A stretch of 64,000 nt of DNA from positions 111,501 through 175,500 of the forward strand of contig CAUYUJ010018469.1 of assembly GCA_963575745.1 (NCBI GenBank), given 5' to 3'. This DNA comes from Prorocentrum cordatum (taxonomy: Eukaryota > Sar > Dinophyceae > Prorocentrales > Prorocentraceae). This document shows positions 54,769 through 64,000 of the stretch, one piece after another. Positions within the stretch are counted from its first letter, which is position 1. Every line of letters starts with the position of its first letter. Below the pieces are notes generated by a model. That model made no database searches, was not told the DNA's origin, and saw only the letters and a list, made by a program, of their open reading frames with translations. The position numbers and the translations under genes were made by a program.

Positions 54769-55590
54769 AAAGTCCTCTTGGGCCGTCTTGGGGCCCTCTT
54801 GGAGCCGTCTTGAGGGCTTCTTGGGCCGTTCTGGGGCCATCTTGGCGGCCTCTTGGGCGATCTTGGGGCTCTTGGGCCGTCTCGGGCCGTCGGCAGGCCG
54901 AATAGAAGCAAATGTTTGAAACCTTCAAACTCCTAAGGCACGTTAATGATTTAGGCCTCTTCGGGCCTTCCTGGAGGCCCTCTTGGAGGCCTTTTGGGCC
55001 GTCTTGGAGACCTCTTGGGGGCCCCTTGGGCCGTCTTGGACCATCTTGGAGCCATCTTGGGCCGTCTTGGTGGCCTCCTGTCCCGCCTGACGCCGTCGGA
55101 AGCCGTCTTGGGGGCCTCTCTGGGCCGACTTGGTTCCCTCTAGGGGTGCTCAAGGGCGGTCTTGGAGGCCATCTTGGAAGTCTTGGAGCTCTCTTGGGCC
55201 GTCTTGGGGCCCTCTTGGGGCCCTCTTGGGGCTTTCTTTGGGGCCTCTTGGGCCGTTCTGTGGCCACCTTGGAGCCTCTTGGGCGATCTTGGGGAAATCC
55301 TTTGGGGGCTCTGGGGCCGTCTCGAGCCGTCAGAAGGCCGAAAATCAGCAAATGTCAAAATCCTTCAAACACCGAAGGGCAACTAATGATTTCGGCCTCT
55401 TCGGGCCCTCCTGGAGGACGTCTTGGAGGCCTCTTGGGCTCTCTTGGTCTGTTTTGGAGGCTTCTTGGGCGGACTCGGACCCTCTTTGGCTGTCGTGGAG
55501 GCCATCTTGGACCATCTGGGGCGAACTTGGAGGCCATCTCGGACCATCTGAGCCGTCTTGGAGGCCATCTTGGGCCATCTTGGAGCGGGA
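54769..55590 (+). repeat. CTCTTGGGGC minisatellite, block 2, with ~432 bp duplication
   Basis: Same 10-14 bp family as block 1. Superimposed is a larger duplication: GGCCGAATAGAAGCAAATGT, ACCTTCAAAC and TTAATGATTTAGGCCTCTTC at 54896-54965 match GGCCGAAAATCAGCAAATGT, TCCTTCAAAC and CTAATGATTTCGGCCTCTTC at 55338-55403. Confidence 0.9.
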
Positions 55591-55889
55591 AAGGCATGGC
55601 CGGCGAGACGGGCCGAAGCCCCAGGGGGAGTTCTTTTGGAAAAGAACCAAAACCAAAGACCGCAGGATCTAGCACGCCAGGCACCCCTGTGCCAAGATCA
55701 CAGGGGGCGGCGGATGACGGAAAGCGCGCGGAGCGTCGCGATCCGTTAGTCGGGAAAAATAATAAGGGGGGGGTGGGGGGGGGTAGGCAGGACGCACTCC
55801 AGATGGCGGAAAGCGCGCGCAGCGTCGCGATCCGTTAGTCGAGAGAAATAGAAAGGGGAGATGTGGGGGTAGGCAAAACGGGGCGTGGA
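55591..55889. repeat. ~89 bp tandem pair
   Basis: GCGTCGCGATCCGTTAGTCG occurs at about 55733 and 55821 with matching flanks (GGAAAGCGCGCG; AAATA-AAGGGG). Confidence 0.8.
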
Positions 55890-56332
55890 TTTTCGGGCCA
55901 AGACGGCCTAAAGCAGCCCCAAGAGCGCCTCAGAGGCCCTCAAGACGGCCCAAGCCAGCCCCAAGAGTGCCCAAGCTACCTCCAAGACGGCGTCGGAGAG
56001 GTCCAGGAGGGCCCGAAGACGACTCGTGAGCGCTCAATGAAGGCCCAACGGCCCAAGATGCCCACAAGACGCCGCAGGAGGCTCCCAAGGGGACCCCAAG
56101 AGGCAAACATCGTCACAGTCCCATGGGAAAACGTACATTTTTAGCACATTCGTTTCTTTGGTCTTCACTCTGTCCAAGATGGCCCAAGAGGCTCCCAAGA
56201 CCGCCCAAGGACGGCCTGATAGACCCCAAAGAGCGCTCCAAGACGTCCCAAAAAGGCTCCAAGACGGCCGAAGAGAGCTCCAAGACGGCCCAAGACGGAT
56301 CCCAGAGGCCCTGAAAGGTTCCCAAGAGAGCC
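55890..56332 (-). repeat. CTCTTGGGGC minisatellite, block 3 (inverted)
   Basis: Same family read from the other strand (GCCCAAGA, GGCTCCAAGACGGCC). With block 2 it forms a very large imperfect inverted repeat centred near 55.7 kb. Confidence 0.88.
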
Positions 56333-56663
56333 CCGCGAGGGGGACAGGAGAACCTTCTCGCCTCGACTCTCCCTGCCGGCTTCGATCTCTCTGCCCCCTC
56401 CTAGTCCACGTCGTCGTCGTCGCTGTCGTCTTCCTCTTCCTTCTCCTCCTTTCTCTTCCCTCTTCCTTTTTCTCCTCCTCCTCCTCCTCCTCCTCCGCCT
56501 CCGCCTCCTCCTCCTCCTCCTCCTCCTCCTCCTCCTCCTCCTCCTCCTCCTCCCTCCTCCTCCTCCCTCCTCCTCCTCCTCCTCCTCCTCCTCCTCCTCC
56601 TCCTCCTCCTCCTCCTCCTCCTCCTCCTCCTCCTCCTCCTCCTCCCCCTCCTCTTCCTTGGTC
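56333..56663. repeat. (CTC)n tract
   Basis: CTC triplets from about 56455 with a few CCT and CGC changes. Confidence 0.95.
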
Positions 56664-56801
56664 CTCCGACCGACGGACCTGGGAGGAGGATGCCCCCCCG
56701 CGGTCGCGAGGCCTCCCCCCATGGAGGTCTCGTCGGCTCCCCACCGGAGCGCTGGGAACCTGCCGGCGCCGCGGGGTCGAGGAACGGCACCTCGTCGTCG
56801 T

Positions 56802-56848
<47 letters not shown>

Positions 56849-56924
56849 CCGTCGTCGCCGTCGCCGTCGTTGGCGTTTCCGTCGTCGTCGTCGTCGTATT
56901 TGTCGTCGTCGTCGTTGCGTCGTT

Positions 56925-56974
<50 letters not shown>

Positions 56975-57185
56975 TTCGTCGTCGTCGTCGTCGTTGCGTC
57001 ATTGCGTCGTCGTCGTCGTCGGCGTCGGCGTCGTCGTCGTCGTCGTCGTCGTGGTCGTCGTGGTCGTCGTCGACGTCGTCGTCTTCGTCGTCGTTGTCGT
57101 TGTCGTCGTGGGCGTTCGTAGTCGTCGTCGTCGTCGTGGCCGGCCGTTGGCGTCGCTGTCGGCCGTCGGCCGTCGTCGTCGGCCA

Positions 57186-57227
<42 letters not shown>

Positions 57228-57301
57228 GCCATCGTTTTCCTCGTCGTCGTCGTTGTTGCGTCGTCGTCGTCGTCGGCGGCGTCGTCGTCGTAGTCGTCGT
57301 T

Positions 57302-57341
<40 letters not shown>
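56664..57341. repeat. (GTC)n tract, left flank of the DIRS-like element
   Basis: GTC triplets from about 56785, interrupted by GTTGCGTCATTGC-type and GTGGGCGTTCGTAGTC segments. The last one, GTCGTCGTGGGCG-TCGTAGTC, occurs also at the right edge of the window (63975 on), i.e. the same tract continues on the other side of the element. Confidence 0.93.
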
Positions 57342-57342
<1 letters not shown>

Positions 57343-57409
57343 GCAAATGTCAAAGGTAATGTTGACGACTGCCGCTTCCACACTGACCCCTCAAGCTCTG
57401 TTCTGTCCG
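57342..57409 (+). repeat. Split direct repeat A1
   Basis: TGCAAATGTCA ... ATGTTGACGACTGCCGCT ... TGACCCCTCAAG ... TTCTGTCCG. Matches A2 with a handful of differences and one 2 bp gap. Confidence 0.9.
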
Positions 57410-57419
57410 ACAAAAGGAT

Positions 57420-59013
57420 GCCGGTGGATCCGTCCTTAGTCGCCTGCTTGCTCTCCATCGGATCGCTCTGCCTCCTGGCGCAATCGGCTCCTCCAGTCGC
57501 CCCTGTCTGCGGCGGCCATTGTGGCTGCGGGGCTGCAGGCTGGCCCACCTCCGTGCTGATCGCGGGCGCGCGCAGCTCGCCACAAGCTTCTTGGCGCGCT
57601 GGTGGCGCACACCGCTGCTCGGAGGACGGCCGACCCCGGCCTCGCAGGCGAAGTGCTCGGCGCTTCCCGCTGGTGCGCGTGACAGGCTCGAGGGTGGTGA
57701 TTGATGTCTACAGGAATGTTGACAGGTGGCGCTGCTTCTGGGCGCTCCTCGACCGTGATGAGGCAGATTGGCTCGAGAGATTGGTCCTTCAGCCGACGGG
57801 AGGAGGACAGCGCATCGTCTCCTTCGACGGTGATGTCTACGAGGAGCAGTTCAGAGACCCTCTCGACATGGTGGAGAATGTGGTTGCAAGCGGGGTGCCA
57901 AGTCGCCTGCCTGGCAACAAGGCGCATTGCTACGACTTCAGCGCTGTCGACATCGCGCAGTGTAGCGGCTTCCATCGGCGCGCGGAGGCTGAGCTGGCCG
58001 CCCTGGTTGCTCATCCTGCTGCTGGTGACGACGGTGCCGCTGCTCCTCTGCCGCCCCCACCTGGGCCGCCCGCTGGAGCAGCAGCTGCTGGCATCGACGA
58101 CGACCCTGACACGCACGCTGCTGGCACTCTGGCTGGGCAGTGCCTTGTGGTGGGCTCGCGCGGGTTGGCTGGCAAGCACGCGGGGCCCCTCCGCCGCGGC
58201 GAGTCCGTGGTGGTCGAGGGCTCGGACGTCGCCTTCGGCGGCGGGGGGCGGGCCTTGCTGCGGCACTACGGGGTCTCGTTGCGCTTCTGCCGCGACCCGC
58301 CCGCGCCGCCTCCGCGCGATGTTGCGCCCGCCACCGAGGAGGACGTCTGCGCGCTGGGCGTGGCGATCCACCCTCATGGCGACTGCACTCGCAGCTTGGA
58401 TGCTGCTCGGAGCTTGCTGCGCGAGGAGACGCTGGATGACGCCAGCCCTGTGGGCGGGCCCCGCGCGGTGCACCTGCGCGTGGAGGCCTTTGTCAGCAGT
58501 CGGACGGCGCCTGTGTCCCACCATCGCTGGTGGGGCCAGGCCCGCGGGGCCACCTTGTCGGGCCCTCGCATCGACGAGCACCTCCTTCTCTCGGAGACCT
58601 TGCAGCGTGGGCTGCAGTACGACCAGCTCAACGCCCGGAAGCTCGCCTGCTTCGAGGGAGTGGCCTGCTGCTGCCAGCTCTGGGATGAGAAGTACACCGA
58701 GCGCATTCACGACGCTTTCGAGGGCGTCTTTGCGGCGGGGCTCGTGGCGGAGCAGTGCCTTCTCCTGGGCGGGGGGCAGACCAGGGACTACGCTCTGGTT
58801 GCGCCGGAGCTGGAGTACTGTGTCGCCAAACGCACGGAGGAGGAGGAGGCCGCGGTGCCCATGGAGCGCAGGAAGGGCCGCGAGGAGAGGGCGCTGGCGG
58901 CGACTGTCACTTTGCCGCCAGCGCTGGTGCCAGGCAGCAAGGAGAAAGCCGAGAAGAATAACAAGGACGGGCAGACTGGCGCCTCGGGCAGCGGCTCGGG
59001 GGGGCAGGATTGA
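57420..59013 (+). CDS. Gag-like ORF of the DIRS-like element
   Basis: First ATG after A1; 531 codons, uninterrupted. The N-terminus has a hydrophobic stretch (SLVACLLSIGSLCLLAQS) followed by a Cys-rich patch (CGGHCGCG). The middle includes WLERLVLQPTGGGQRIVSFD and DVYEEQFRDP, an acidic Pro/Gly linker and LRRGESVVVEGSD. The C-terminal third (QYDQLNARKLACFEGVACCC) is compact and predicted helical, then ends in a charged EEEEAAVPMERRKGREER and a Ser/Gly tail. Structural role is inferred from position only. The RT frame lies +1 and is open upstream of the Gag stop; a G6 run at 58998-59003 just before the stop could be a slip site. The frame is also open far upstream through the triplet tract, which is not part of the protein. 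Confidence 0.7.
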
Positions 59014-60226
59014 CTGCCCTACTACCTGTGCTACCCTGCAGCGACCTCGGAGGCCCCCCGACCGAGGGCCGCTTGTATACCTGGGGAGGTGGCCGAGCGT
59101 GCGCGCCGCCGCTGTGCCGCCAGGTCCCGCGGCGGATCCTAGGGACCTCTTGCCCTTGCCGGCCGCTCCGCCGCCGAGCCGCTGTGTGGATGGCTGCTCT
59201 GCGCGGGTTTGGCTGGCCGAGGGCTTGCGGGCCCTCGATGAGACGGGGGGGCGCGGTGCTACTCGGCGTGCCAGGCCAGCGTCTGGCATGCGCGTCGACG
59301 CGCTGAAGCGGCGTGAGAGCTCCTACGATGCCGTGCCCAGCTGCCCGTCGGACCTGACCGCCGAGGCGGCCACCCTGGCCGTGATCGGCTCCGATCCTGG
59401 CTGCGCCTTCGACGACGTGGCCAGCGAGAAGTGCGCCGCCTATCGGCGCGGGAAGGTCTCGCTCCCGCGCGTCGCCTCAGGAGTGGTGAACTTGGCAGAC
59501 GTACTGCCTCCTGATGCACGCTCGCTGCTGACGGGTGGGCCTGGGCCTTTTCTTGAGAGAGGCTCGACTACATCTTCATCCGCGTCGCCGACGCATTTGG
59601 CGTTTGACAGCAGGCTCGCACGCAGTCCTGCCGCCTACAGGGAGTTTATGGCCGACTTGCTCGAGCGCGACATGCTTGAGGTTGGCGCTTCCTTCTCGCT
59701 GGTGGCGCCATTCTTCGTTTACAAGCAGGATTTTGTCCTGCGGCTGATCTCCGACATGCGGGGCTCGAACGCCCAGTTCGCAGACCCCGACTACGTTCCC
59801 TTTGCTGATGCTTGGGGCCTGGCGTCAGTGGAGGCGCCGCCTGGCGAGGGGCTGTTCGTCGCGCAGGGCGACGTCACGTGCTGCTTCTACCAGTTCTTGC
59901 TGCCGCCGCACCTGCGCGAGGCCCTCGGCTTGCCGCCTGCGCCTCGGGCTGTGCTGCCGCCGTCGGCGCGCCGCGTTGTGGGGGCTCCCCCGCCCGACGA
60001 GCTTGCGCGGCTTCGGCTGCGCGCGGTGCCGATGCGCTGGCCCTGGGCCGTCTACTTCGAACAGCAGGCCATGCAGCGCATCTTGGGCGCGTGCATCCCA
60101 GCGGATCGCCTGCTGGCCCAGCATGTGCCACGCGCGCCCGTGCGGCCTGGCTCTGGCGCCCCCCTGATCTACATCGACAACTTTGCGGCGATCGCCGCCT
60201 CGCAGGAGGAGGCCGACCGCCGCTAG
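59004..60226 (+). pseudogene. Reverse transcriptase of the DIRS-like element
   Basis: Copies element RNA to DNA. Frame +1 to Gag; no own ATG at the start (ATG at 59289 is the first plausible). Motifs: FVYKQDFVLRLISDMRGSN (palm entry), GLFVAQGDVTCCFYQFLLP with the first catalytic Asp, PMRWPWAVYFEQQAMQRIL, and LIYIDNFAAIAAS at about 60168-60204, where the usual YxDD is YIDN. Ends at TAG 60224; the thumb/connection continues in the same frame after that and after TGA 60257 (LGFELDGEGARWRPTARKIW), so both stops are likely nonsense mutations. Confidence 0.82.
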
Positions 60227-61097
60227 AAGAAGATGCTGCAGGCTGTGGTTGCCGCTTGAGTGGACGCTGGGCCCGAGCCCGTGGGCTCGCCCCTGCTGGG
60301 CTTCGAACTGGATGGCGAGGGCGCGCGCTGGCGCCCAACGGCTCGCAAGATCTGGCGCGTGGCCCTGGCCCTGCGCGCGCTGGGCTGGGGCCAGATGCGC
60401 CGCTCTGGCCGCCGGATCGCCCGTGTGGTGGGCCACGCTTCTGCCATCGTGCTGCTGCGGCCCGAGATGCTGTCTACGTCTCCGCCGATCGCTTCTTCGC
60501 TCAGCCCGCCCGTGTTTGGGCATCGGTGCGACGGGAGCTGCGGGCTGCTTGGGCGTTACTGCCGCTGGCCTTCGCCGACGTGAGCCTGCCGCGGTCACCG
60601 TCTGTGGCATCGGTGGACGCGTCGCTCCACGGGTTCGGCGTGATTGAGAAGGACTGGGGCGCTGCCGCAGTCGGCGCTGCGGCGCTGCTGGTAGGGCTTC
60701 GGAGCGCGGCCGCTACCGCGGCGCCCTCCGCGCGAACTGCCGCCCCTGCGACCTCGTGGACGGAGAGACGGCGGAGCCCTGTTGGGCTGGCGTGGCGGAC
60801 GCTTCGGATGCGCAGCTCAGGGCGCTGGGATTGCAGGCGGCCTTCGGGGAGGTCTCCGTCGACATCGCGCGCGGCGACGACTGGCGTGGCGTCGCTGCGC
60901 GCCGCCGGCGCCGCCGTGACAAGATCTTGGCGCTAGAGGCTGAGGCGGCGCTGTGGCAGGTGAGGCGCTTGGCGCGCGCTCGAGGGGGCGCGCTGCAGCG
61001 CCGTCTCATTTTTTCAGACTCTGATTTCTCACATCATGTAAGGGCCGAAGTTGAGCTTGGCACCTGTTGCGCAGGTGCCGCGATTTCTGTGCAATGA
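60227..61097 (+). pseudogene. RT connection and RNase H of the DIRS-like element (three frames)
   Basis: Continuous homology-like sense moves through all three frames. ARKIWRVALALRALGWGQ in the RT frame; VSADRFFAQPARVWASVRRE and PSVASVDASLHGFGVIE, the first RNase H acidic motif, after a shift near 60465; DKILALEAEAALWQVRRLAR (Glu motif) and RRLIFSDSDFSHH after another shift near 60690. At least two frameshifts plus two stops make it non-functional. Confidence 0.72.
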
Positions 61098-61580
61098 CGT
61101 TGTCACTCGGGGCGCGAGTGGCCCTTCGCTGGGTCCTGTCAGAGTGGAACTGAGCCCAGCAGACGGTGTGATCCGTCCTCGTGCATCATGGTCGTCAGTT
61201 CCATCGCGATTTGCAATATTGTTCGGCAGGGGGTGTTGGCGCATGTCAGTCTGGCAAGGAACCTTTCACACCATCGACTACTGCATTGCAACAGCAGCAG
61301 TCTGAGCATGAAGTGCAGCAAATAGCTTTCCATCATCCGCAACCCGATCTACATCGTAGTGTGCATCCGCAACATCCTGAACTACTGCAACACTACCAGC
61401 TTCTAGAGTTTAACCAGGCACGGGCCACAGCACCCTCACGAGCAATACCTTCACGTCATCAGCGCAGCGCAGGCAAAGTGCAGGCAAGCACTCGATAGGC
61501 AAGATCACCATCATCGGGTACATCAGCCTCCCGCGTTGTCATCTGGGCTCGAAGCCGTCTTCGAGGGGCCCGCGGACCTC
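61098..61580. other. Inter-domain region, no clear coding
   Basis: AT-richer than the rest of the element and rich in CAGCAGCAG/CATC. No frame shows a domain. Confidence 0.5.
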
Positions 61581-62760
61581 CTTGGCAGCCCTGGTTCTCG
61601 CGAACAGTTTCGCGCGGTCGCGATCGCCGAGGCGAGGCTGCGCGGCCTTGCCGCCGCTGACGGACTGCGAGAGCAGCTTGCCGCGGGGCGTGCCGCGGCG
61701 CGCGCTTTTGCAGCGCCCTTCGCCGCGGGGCTCCCCGGCCCCGACGCCCCTGCGCCGCCGTGAGAGGGAGTGGCAGCAGGGGAGGGTGCTTGCCCCGCAG
61801 GTGGCCTGGCTGCGAACGCGCCGCGACCCTTCGCACCTGCGCTCGCGCCGGGCGCTGTCCAGCTCGCCGGCGGCCGCTGCGGACACGCCAGCAGCGCAGA
61901 GGAAATGCCTGCAGGCGCTGCGCCGTCTGCGGGTCTGGCTTTGGGTGCCGGGAGCGCCGCCGCTGACCGCTGCCAACTGGGGCCTGACGCTCGAGCAGTC
62001 TATGGAGTTCATGCTCGACCGAGGGCTGCCCGAGGGGGCCGCTGCAGGCGCGCTGGCGGCCGTGCGCCGGGGGTTCTCCCGCCTGTCGGGGCCGCAGAGA
62101 CGCTGGCTCGCGCTGGCGACGGCTGCCGTGACGGGCTGAAGGAGGCCGGAGAAGCCGCCGCCACGGCCCCCTGCGCCCCGCCTCGTCGTCATCTTGATGG
62201 CGCTGTCGCTGTGCGAGCGAGGCCAGGAGGACATCGCGCTATTCCTGCGGCTCACCTTCGAGGCATACCTGCACCTGGGCGAGCGGCTCGACCTTGTGGG
62301 CCAGCAGCTGGTGCCGTCTGTGCCCGGCGAGGCGGGCGTGTGCCAGTGCTGTGCGCTGCTGGTTCCGTGAGCGAGCTCGATGTGTTTGGAAAGACAGGCG
62401 AGTTCGACAACGGCGTCTCGCTGGACCTGCCGCGCCTTCGTGTGCTGGAGCTTGCCCGTCGCTTGAAGCGGGTGCGGGCAGACGGCAGCCCGTTCCCCCT
62501 CTTCTCGTTTGTGGGCCTCCTCCAGGCCTCGAACACCTGCATGGCAGAGCTGGGCCTGCAGCGCTTACAGGTGTCGCCGTACTCGCTGAGGCGCGGCGAA
62601 AAGCCGGAGGGCAATGCATCGCTCTCGCGTCCGCTCCTCGATCTTCAGTAGAGGGGCAGCTGGCAGTCCTCTCAGAGCGTGCGCCGCTGCGTGAAGCGCG
62701 CGCGGCCCAGCACCTCGATGCGCCGGGTGTCGCGCAGTCTTTCTCGACGAGGCGCGCCGG
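61581..62760 (+). pseudogene. Tyrosine recombinase of the DIRS-like element
   Basis: Would integrate circular element DNA. The N-terminal core-binding domain reads CLQALRRLRVWLWVPG, EFMLDRGLPEGAAAGALAAV and FSRLSGPQRRW, then TGA 62137 (a likely TGG) before RRPEKPPPRPP. The catalytic domain: RLTFEAYLHLGERLDLV, where the box I Arg is His (62271); after a frameshift near 62360, FDNGVSLDLPRL and SPYSLRRGEKPEGN (box II His-x-x-Arg region, degraded). TAG 62649 is followed in frame by RGSWQSSQSVRRCVKRARP, where the position expected to be the Tyr nucleophile is Cys (62688). Clearly inactive. Confidence 0.75.
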
Positions 62761-62859
62761 CGAGAGCCTGTGCTGGAACGCCTCTCGCTGCCTGCTTGCG
62801 AGCGGCGCGCGCGGATGCCGCCATCCTCAAGCGCCGCGTCCTTTGAGTTTTTTTGCTGG

Positions 62860-63649
62860 CGCAGCGCCTGTGAGCCGTTATCTGCGCGAGCAGGGACGCG
62901 GTTGCCTCTCTTGTTTGGTCCGCAGTTTGACCTCAGCAGGAGAGACGTTATTTTCACCGTTGCTGGCTGGATGCGCGCGGGTCTGATTTGGGGTCCGTGG
63001 TTCGCCGCGCCGTGTATCGCCGCGACGCGGGCGCGAACAGACGCCGCAGGCTGCGTGCCTCCCCTGCTCAGATCCTCTGTGCAGTATCGCGGCTTTGCTT
63101 GGGCTCAGTGATCAGCGCAAAGCCCAGGTTCGCGACGCGAGCTCTCTCATTGATGCTGGGGGCCGTTTGCAGCAGCTAGCTTGGGAGTTAGGCGTCCCGT
63201 GTGGCGGAGGGAACCCGCGGATGTCCATCTCGTGGTGCTTCCCATCTCGCGTGAAAGCGCTCGCTCGCGGCGCGCCTGTCGATGTCCATGTCTGTGCTAG
63301 TGGAGGCCCCGTGCGCAAGACAACGAAGCTCGTGTTTCAGCGTTGCTGTTCGCCGTCTGCACCGCACCTCAGATGTCATGGCCGTGCGGGCTTCTGCTCT
63401 ATCGCCAACCGTAGACACGTGCACATTCGGGGTAAGATGAATGGGAAGTGGCTCTCTGAAGTCTCTGAGCCCTATCCTTATGATATAGCAAAATTTCTGG
63501 CGATGCTTCCATCCATTCGATTCATCGCCGTGCTGTGGCCACGTTCGTTGCTCTGTGATCGCTCGCTCGCCAGTTTACTGCGTTTTAATGATGTGGTTAT
63601 GGGATTTCAATCTCTCGGCACGCCTTCCTTTGCGCGTGCCATCGCATGA
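62860..63649 (+). pseudogene. Methyltransferase-like domain of the DIRS-like element
   Basis: Two overlapping frames. The first gives FGPQFDLSRRDVIFTVAGW and MRAGLIWGPWFAAPCIAATR, positioned like motif IV (PPC) of DNA methyltransferases, then PPLLRSS. The second (from about 63095) gives AWELGVPCGGGNPRMSISW, APVDVHVCASGGPVRKTT and NGKWLSEVSEPYPYDIAKFL. DIRS elements of several groups carry a methyltransferase-like domain after the recombinase; I assign it by this position and the AAPC and GNPR patterns, not by search. A frameshift near 63100 separates the halves. Confidence 0.6.
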
Positions 63650-63721
63650 GTTTTTCTACGCGTTGAATCCCAGCGCCGTGCCTCGACTGACCAAAAACGA
63701 GCTGGCTTGAAGGAGGGTCAT
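63593..63721 (+). repeat. Split direct repeat B1
   Basis: ATTTCAATCTCTCGGCACGC, TTTGCGCGTGCCATCGCATG, GTTGAATCCCAGCGCCGTGC and GGCTTGAAGGAGGGTCAT. About 85-90% identical to B2. Overlaps the end of the preceding ORF and abuts A2 directly. Confidence 0.92.
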
Positions 63722-63786
63722 GCACATGTCAGTGTTCATGTTGACGACTGCCGCTGCCACTGACCCCTCAAGGTCTTTTCTGTCCG
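63721..63786 (+). repeat. Split direct repeat A2
   Basis: Second copy of A1, placed between B1 and B2 as expected for split direct repeats. Confidence 0.9.
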
Positions 63787-63819
63787 CCCGTTGCCAGCCT
63801 TCGCCTCGACAAACGTTTT

Positions 63820-63944
63820 GTGGTGGATTTCAGTCTCTCGGCGCGCCTTCCTTTGCGCGTGCCATCGCATGAACCTTTCTTCACGTTGAATCCCAGCGCC
63901 GTGCCTCGACTGACAACAAACGAATGGGCTTGAAGGAGGATCAT
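63820..63944 (+). repeat. Split direct repeat B2 (right end of the element)
   Basis: Second copy of B1, ending GGCTTGAAGGAGGATCAT. Triplet sequence (CGCCGTTGTCGTTGTCG) resumes immediately after, as on the left of A1. Confidence 0.92.
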
Positions 63945-64000
63945 CGCCGTTGTCGTTGTCGTCGTCGTCGTCGTCGTTGTCGTCGTGGGCGATCGTAGTC
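63945..64000. repeat. (GTC)n tract, right flank of the DIRS-like element
   Basis: Continuation of the triplet tract seen left of A1. The window ends inside it. Confidence 0.92.

Larger units (their letters stand above)
57342..63944 (+). mobile_element. DIRS/PAT-like tyrosine-recombinase retrotransposon with split direct repeats
   Basis: 6.6 kb element inserted in a GTC-triplet tract. Order: A1 repeat, Gag-like ORF, RT, RNase H, tyrosine recombinase, methyltransferase-like domain, B1, A2, B2. The A1...B1-A2-B2 layout is diagnostic of PAT/Ngaro-type DIRS elements, which replicate through circular DNA and integrate by recombinase without target duplication. RT and later domains are broken by several stops and frameshifts; Gag is open. 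The domain series resembles a family I recall as abundant in dinoflagellate genomes; a database search would be needed to prove it. Confidence 0.88.

Noticed and set aside
53477-55351. Long opposite-strand frames across the CTC, GTC and CTCTTGGGGC tracts
   Set aside because: Composition follows the repeats and no domain is present; Arg-, Ser- and Trp-rich stretches are minisatellite translation.
56158-57419. N-terminal extension of the Gag ORF through the triplet tract
   Set aside because: Lies outside the A1 repeat, i.e. outside the element; the frame is open only because CTC and GTC triplets contain no stops.

Overview
The window is nuclear DNA of a dinoflagellate. The deciding evidence is a complete copy of the conserved 21 nt of the dinoflagellate spliced leader (DinoSL) at 14631-14651 and a nested, degraded leader at 11434-11460; dinoflagellates are the only group known to carry this leader. 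Base composition swings from AT-moderate (0-22 kb) to very GC-rich with long trinucleotide tracts, and nearly every coding trace is retroelement-like. I cannot name the species. I see no rRNA, tRNA, CRISPR array or bacterial-type operon.

Layout. 0-11.4, 13.5-14.6 and 20.8-22.6 kb: a mosaic of one repeat family, made of a CGGCGGTAA/TTACCGCCG hairpin module, GAGCTCTACGAGG ends and arrays of a ~177 bp satellite in both orientations. 11.43-13.46 kb: a retroposed, leader-bearing cDNA inside a hairpin module. 14.63-20.75 kb: a near full-length LINE with coiled-coil ORF1, AP endonuclease/RT ORF2 and a trailing RNase H whose motif order is permuted. 22.6-32.1 kb: minisatellites, GGA/TCC/GAT tracts, a TIR element with 5 bp target duplications and a palindrome. 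32.26-40.75 kb: a decayed multi-domain coding region (RNase H, zinc finger, UPF1-like SF1 helicase, Cys-rich modules), followed by 3' repeats. 42.9-45.1 kb: satellites. 45.9-47.6 kb: the one convincing host gene, a TauE/SafE-type membrane transporter, interrupted by a 365 bp intron with terminal inverted repeats and a 5 bp target duplication (an introner). 47.75-57.3 kb: a second TIR element, satellites matching those upstream of the transporter, and triplet tracts. 57.34-63.94 kb: a DIRS/PAT-like tyrosine-recombinase retrotransposon with Gag, RT, RNase H, recombinase and methyltransferase-like segments, bounded by A1...B1-A2-B2 split direct repeats inside a GTC-triplet tract.

How it fits together. 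Transcripts receive the leader by trans-splicing, are reverse transcribed by LINE-type machinery and return to the genome; the fossil leaders record this. Two LINE-related insertions rejoin the hairpin module at the same base, which suggests that module is a preferred target. The leader at 14631 is joined to the repeat family exactly at a genomic CAG, so the repeat family is itself transcribed and trans-spliced. Most element ORFs are broken by single in-frame stops and frameshifts. The strongest candidates for something new are the permuted RNase H, the RNase H-zinc finger-helicase coding region, the introner, and the leader/hairpin retroposition cycle.
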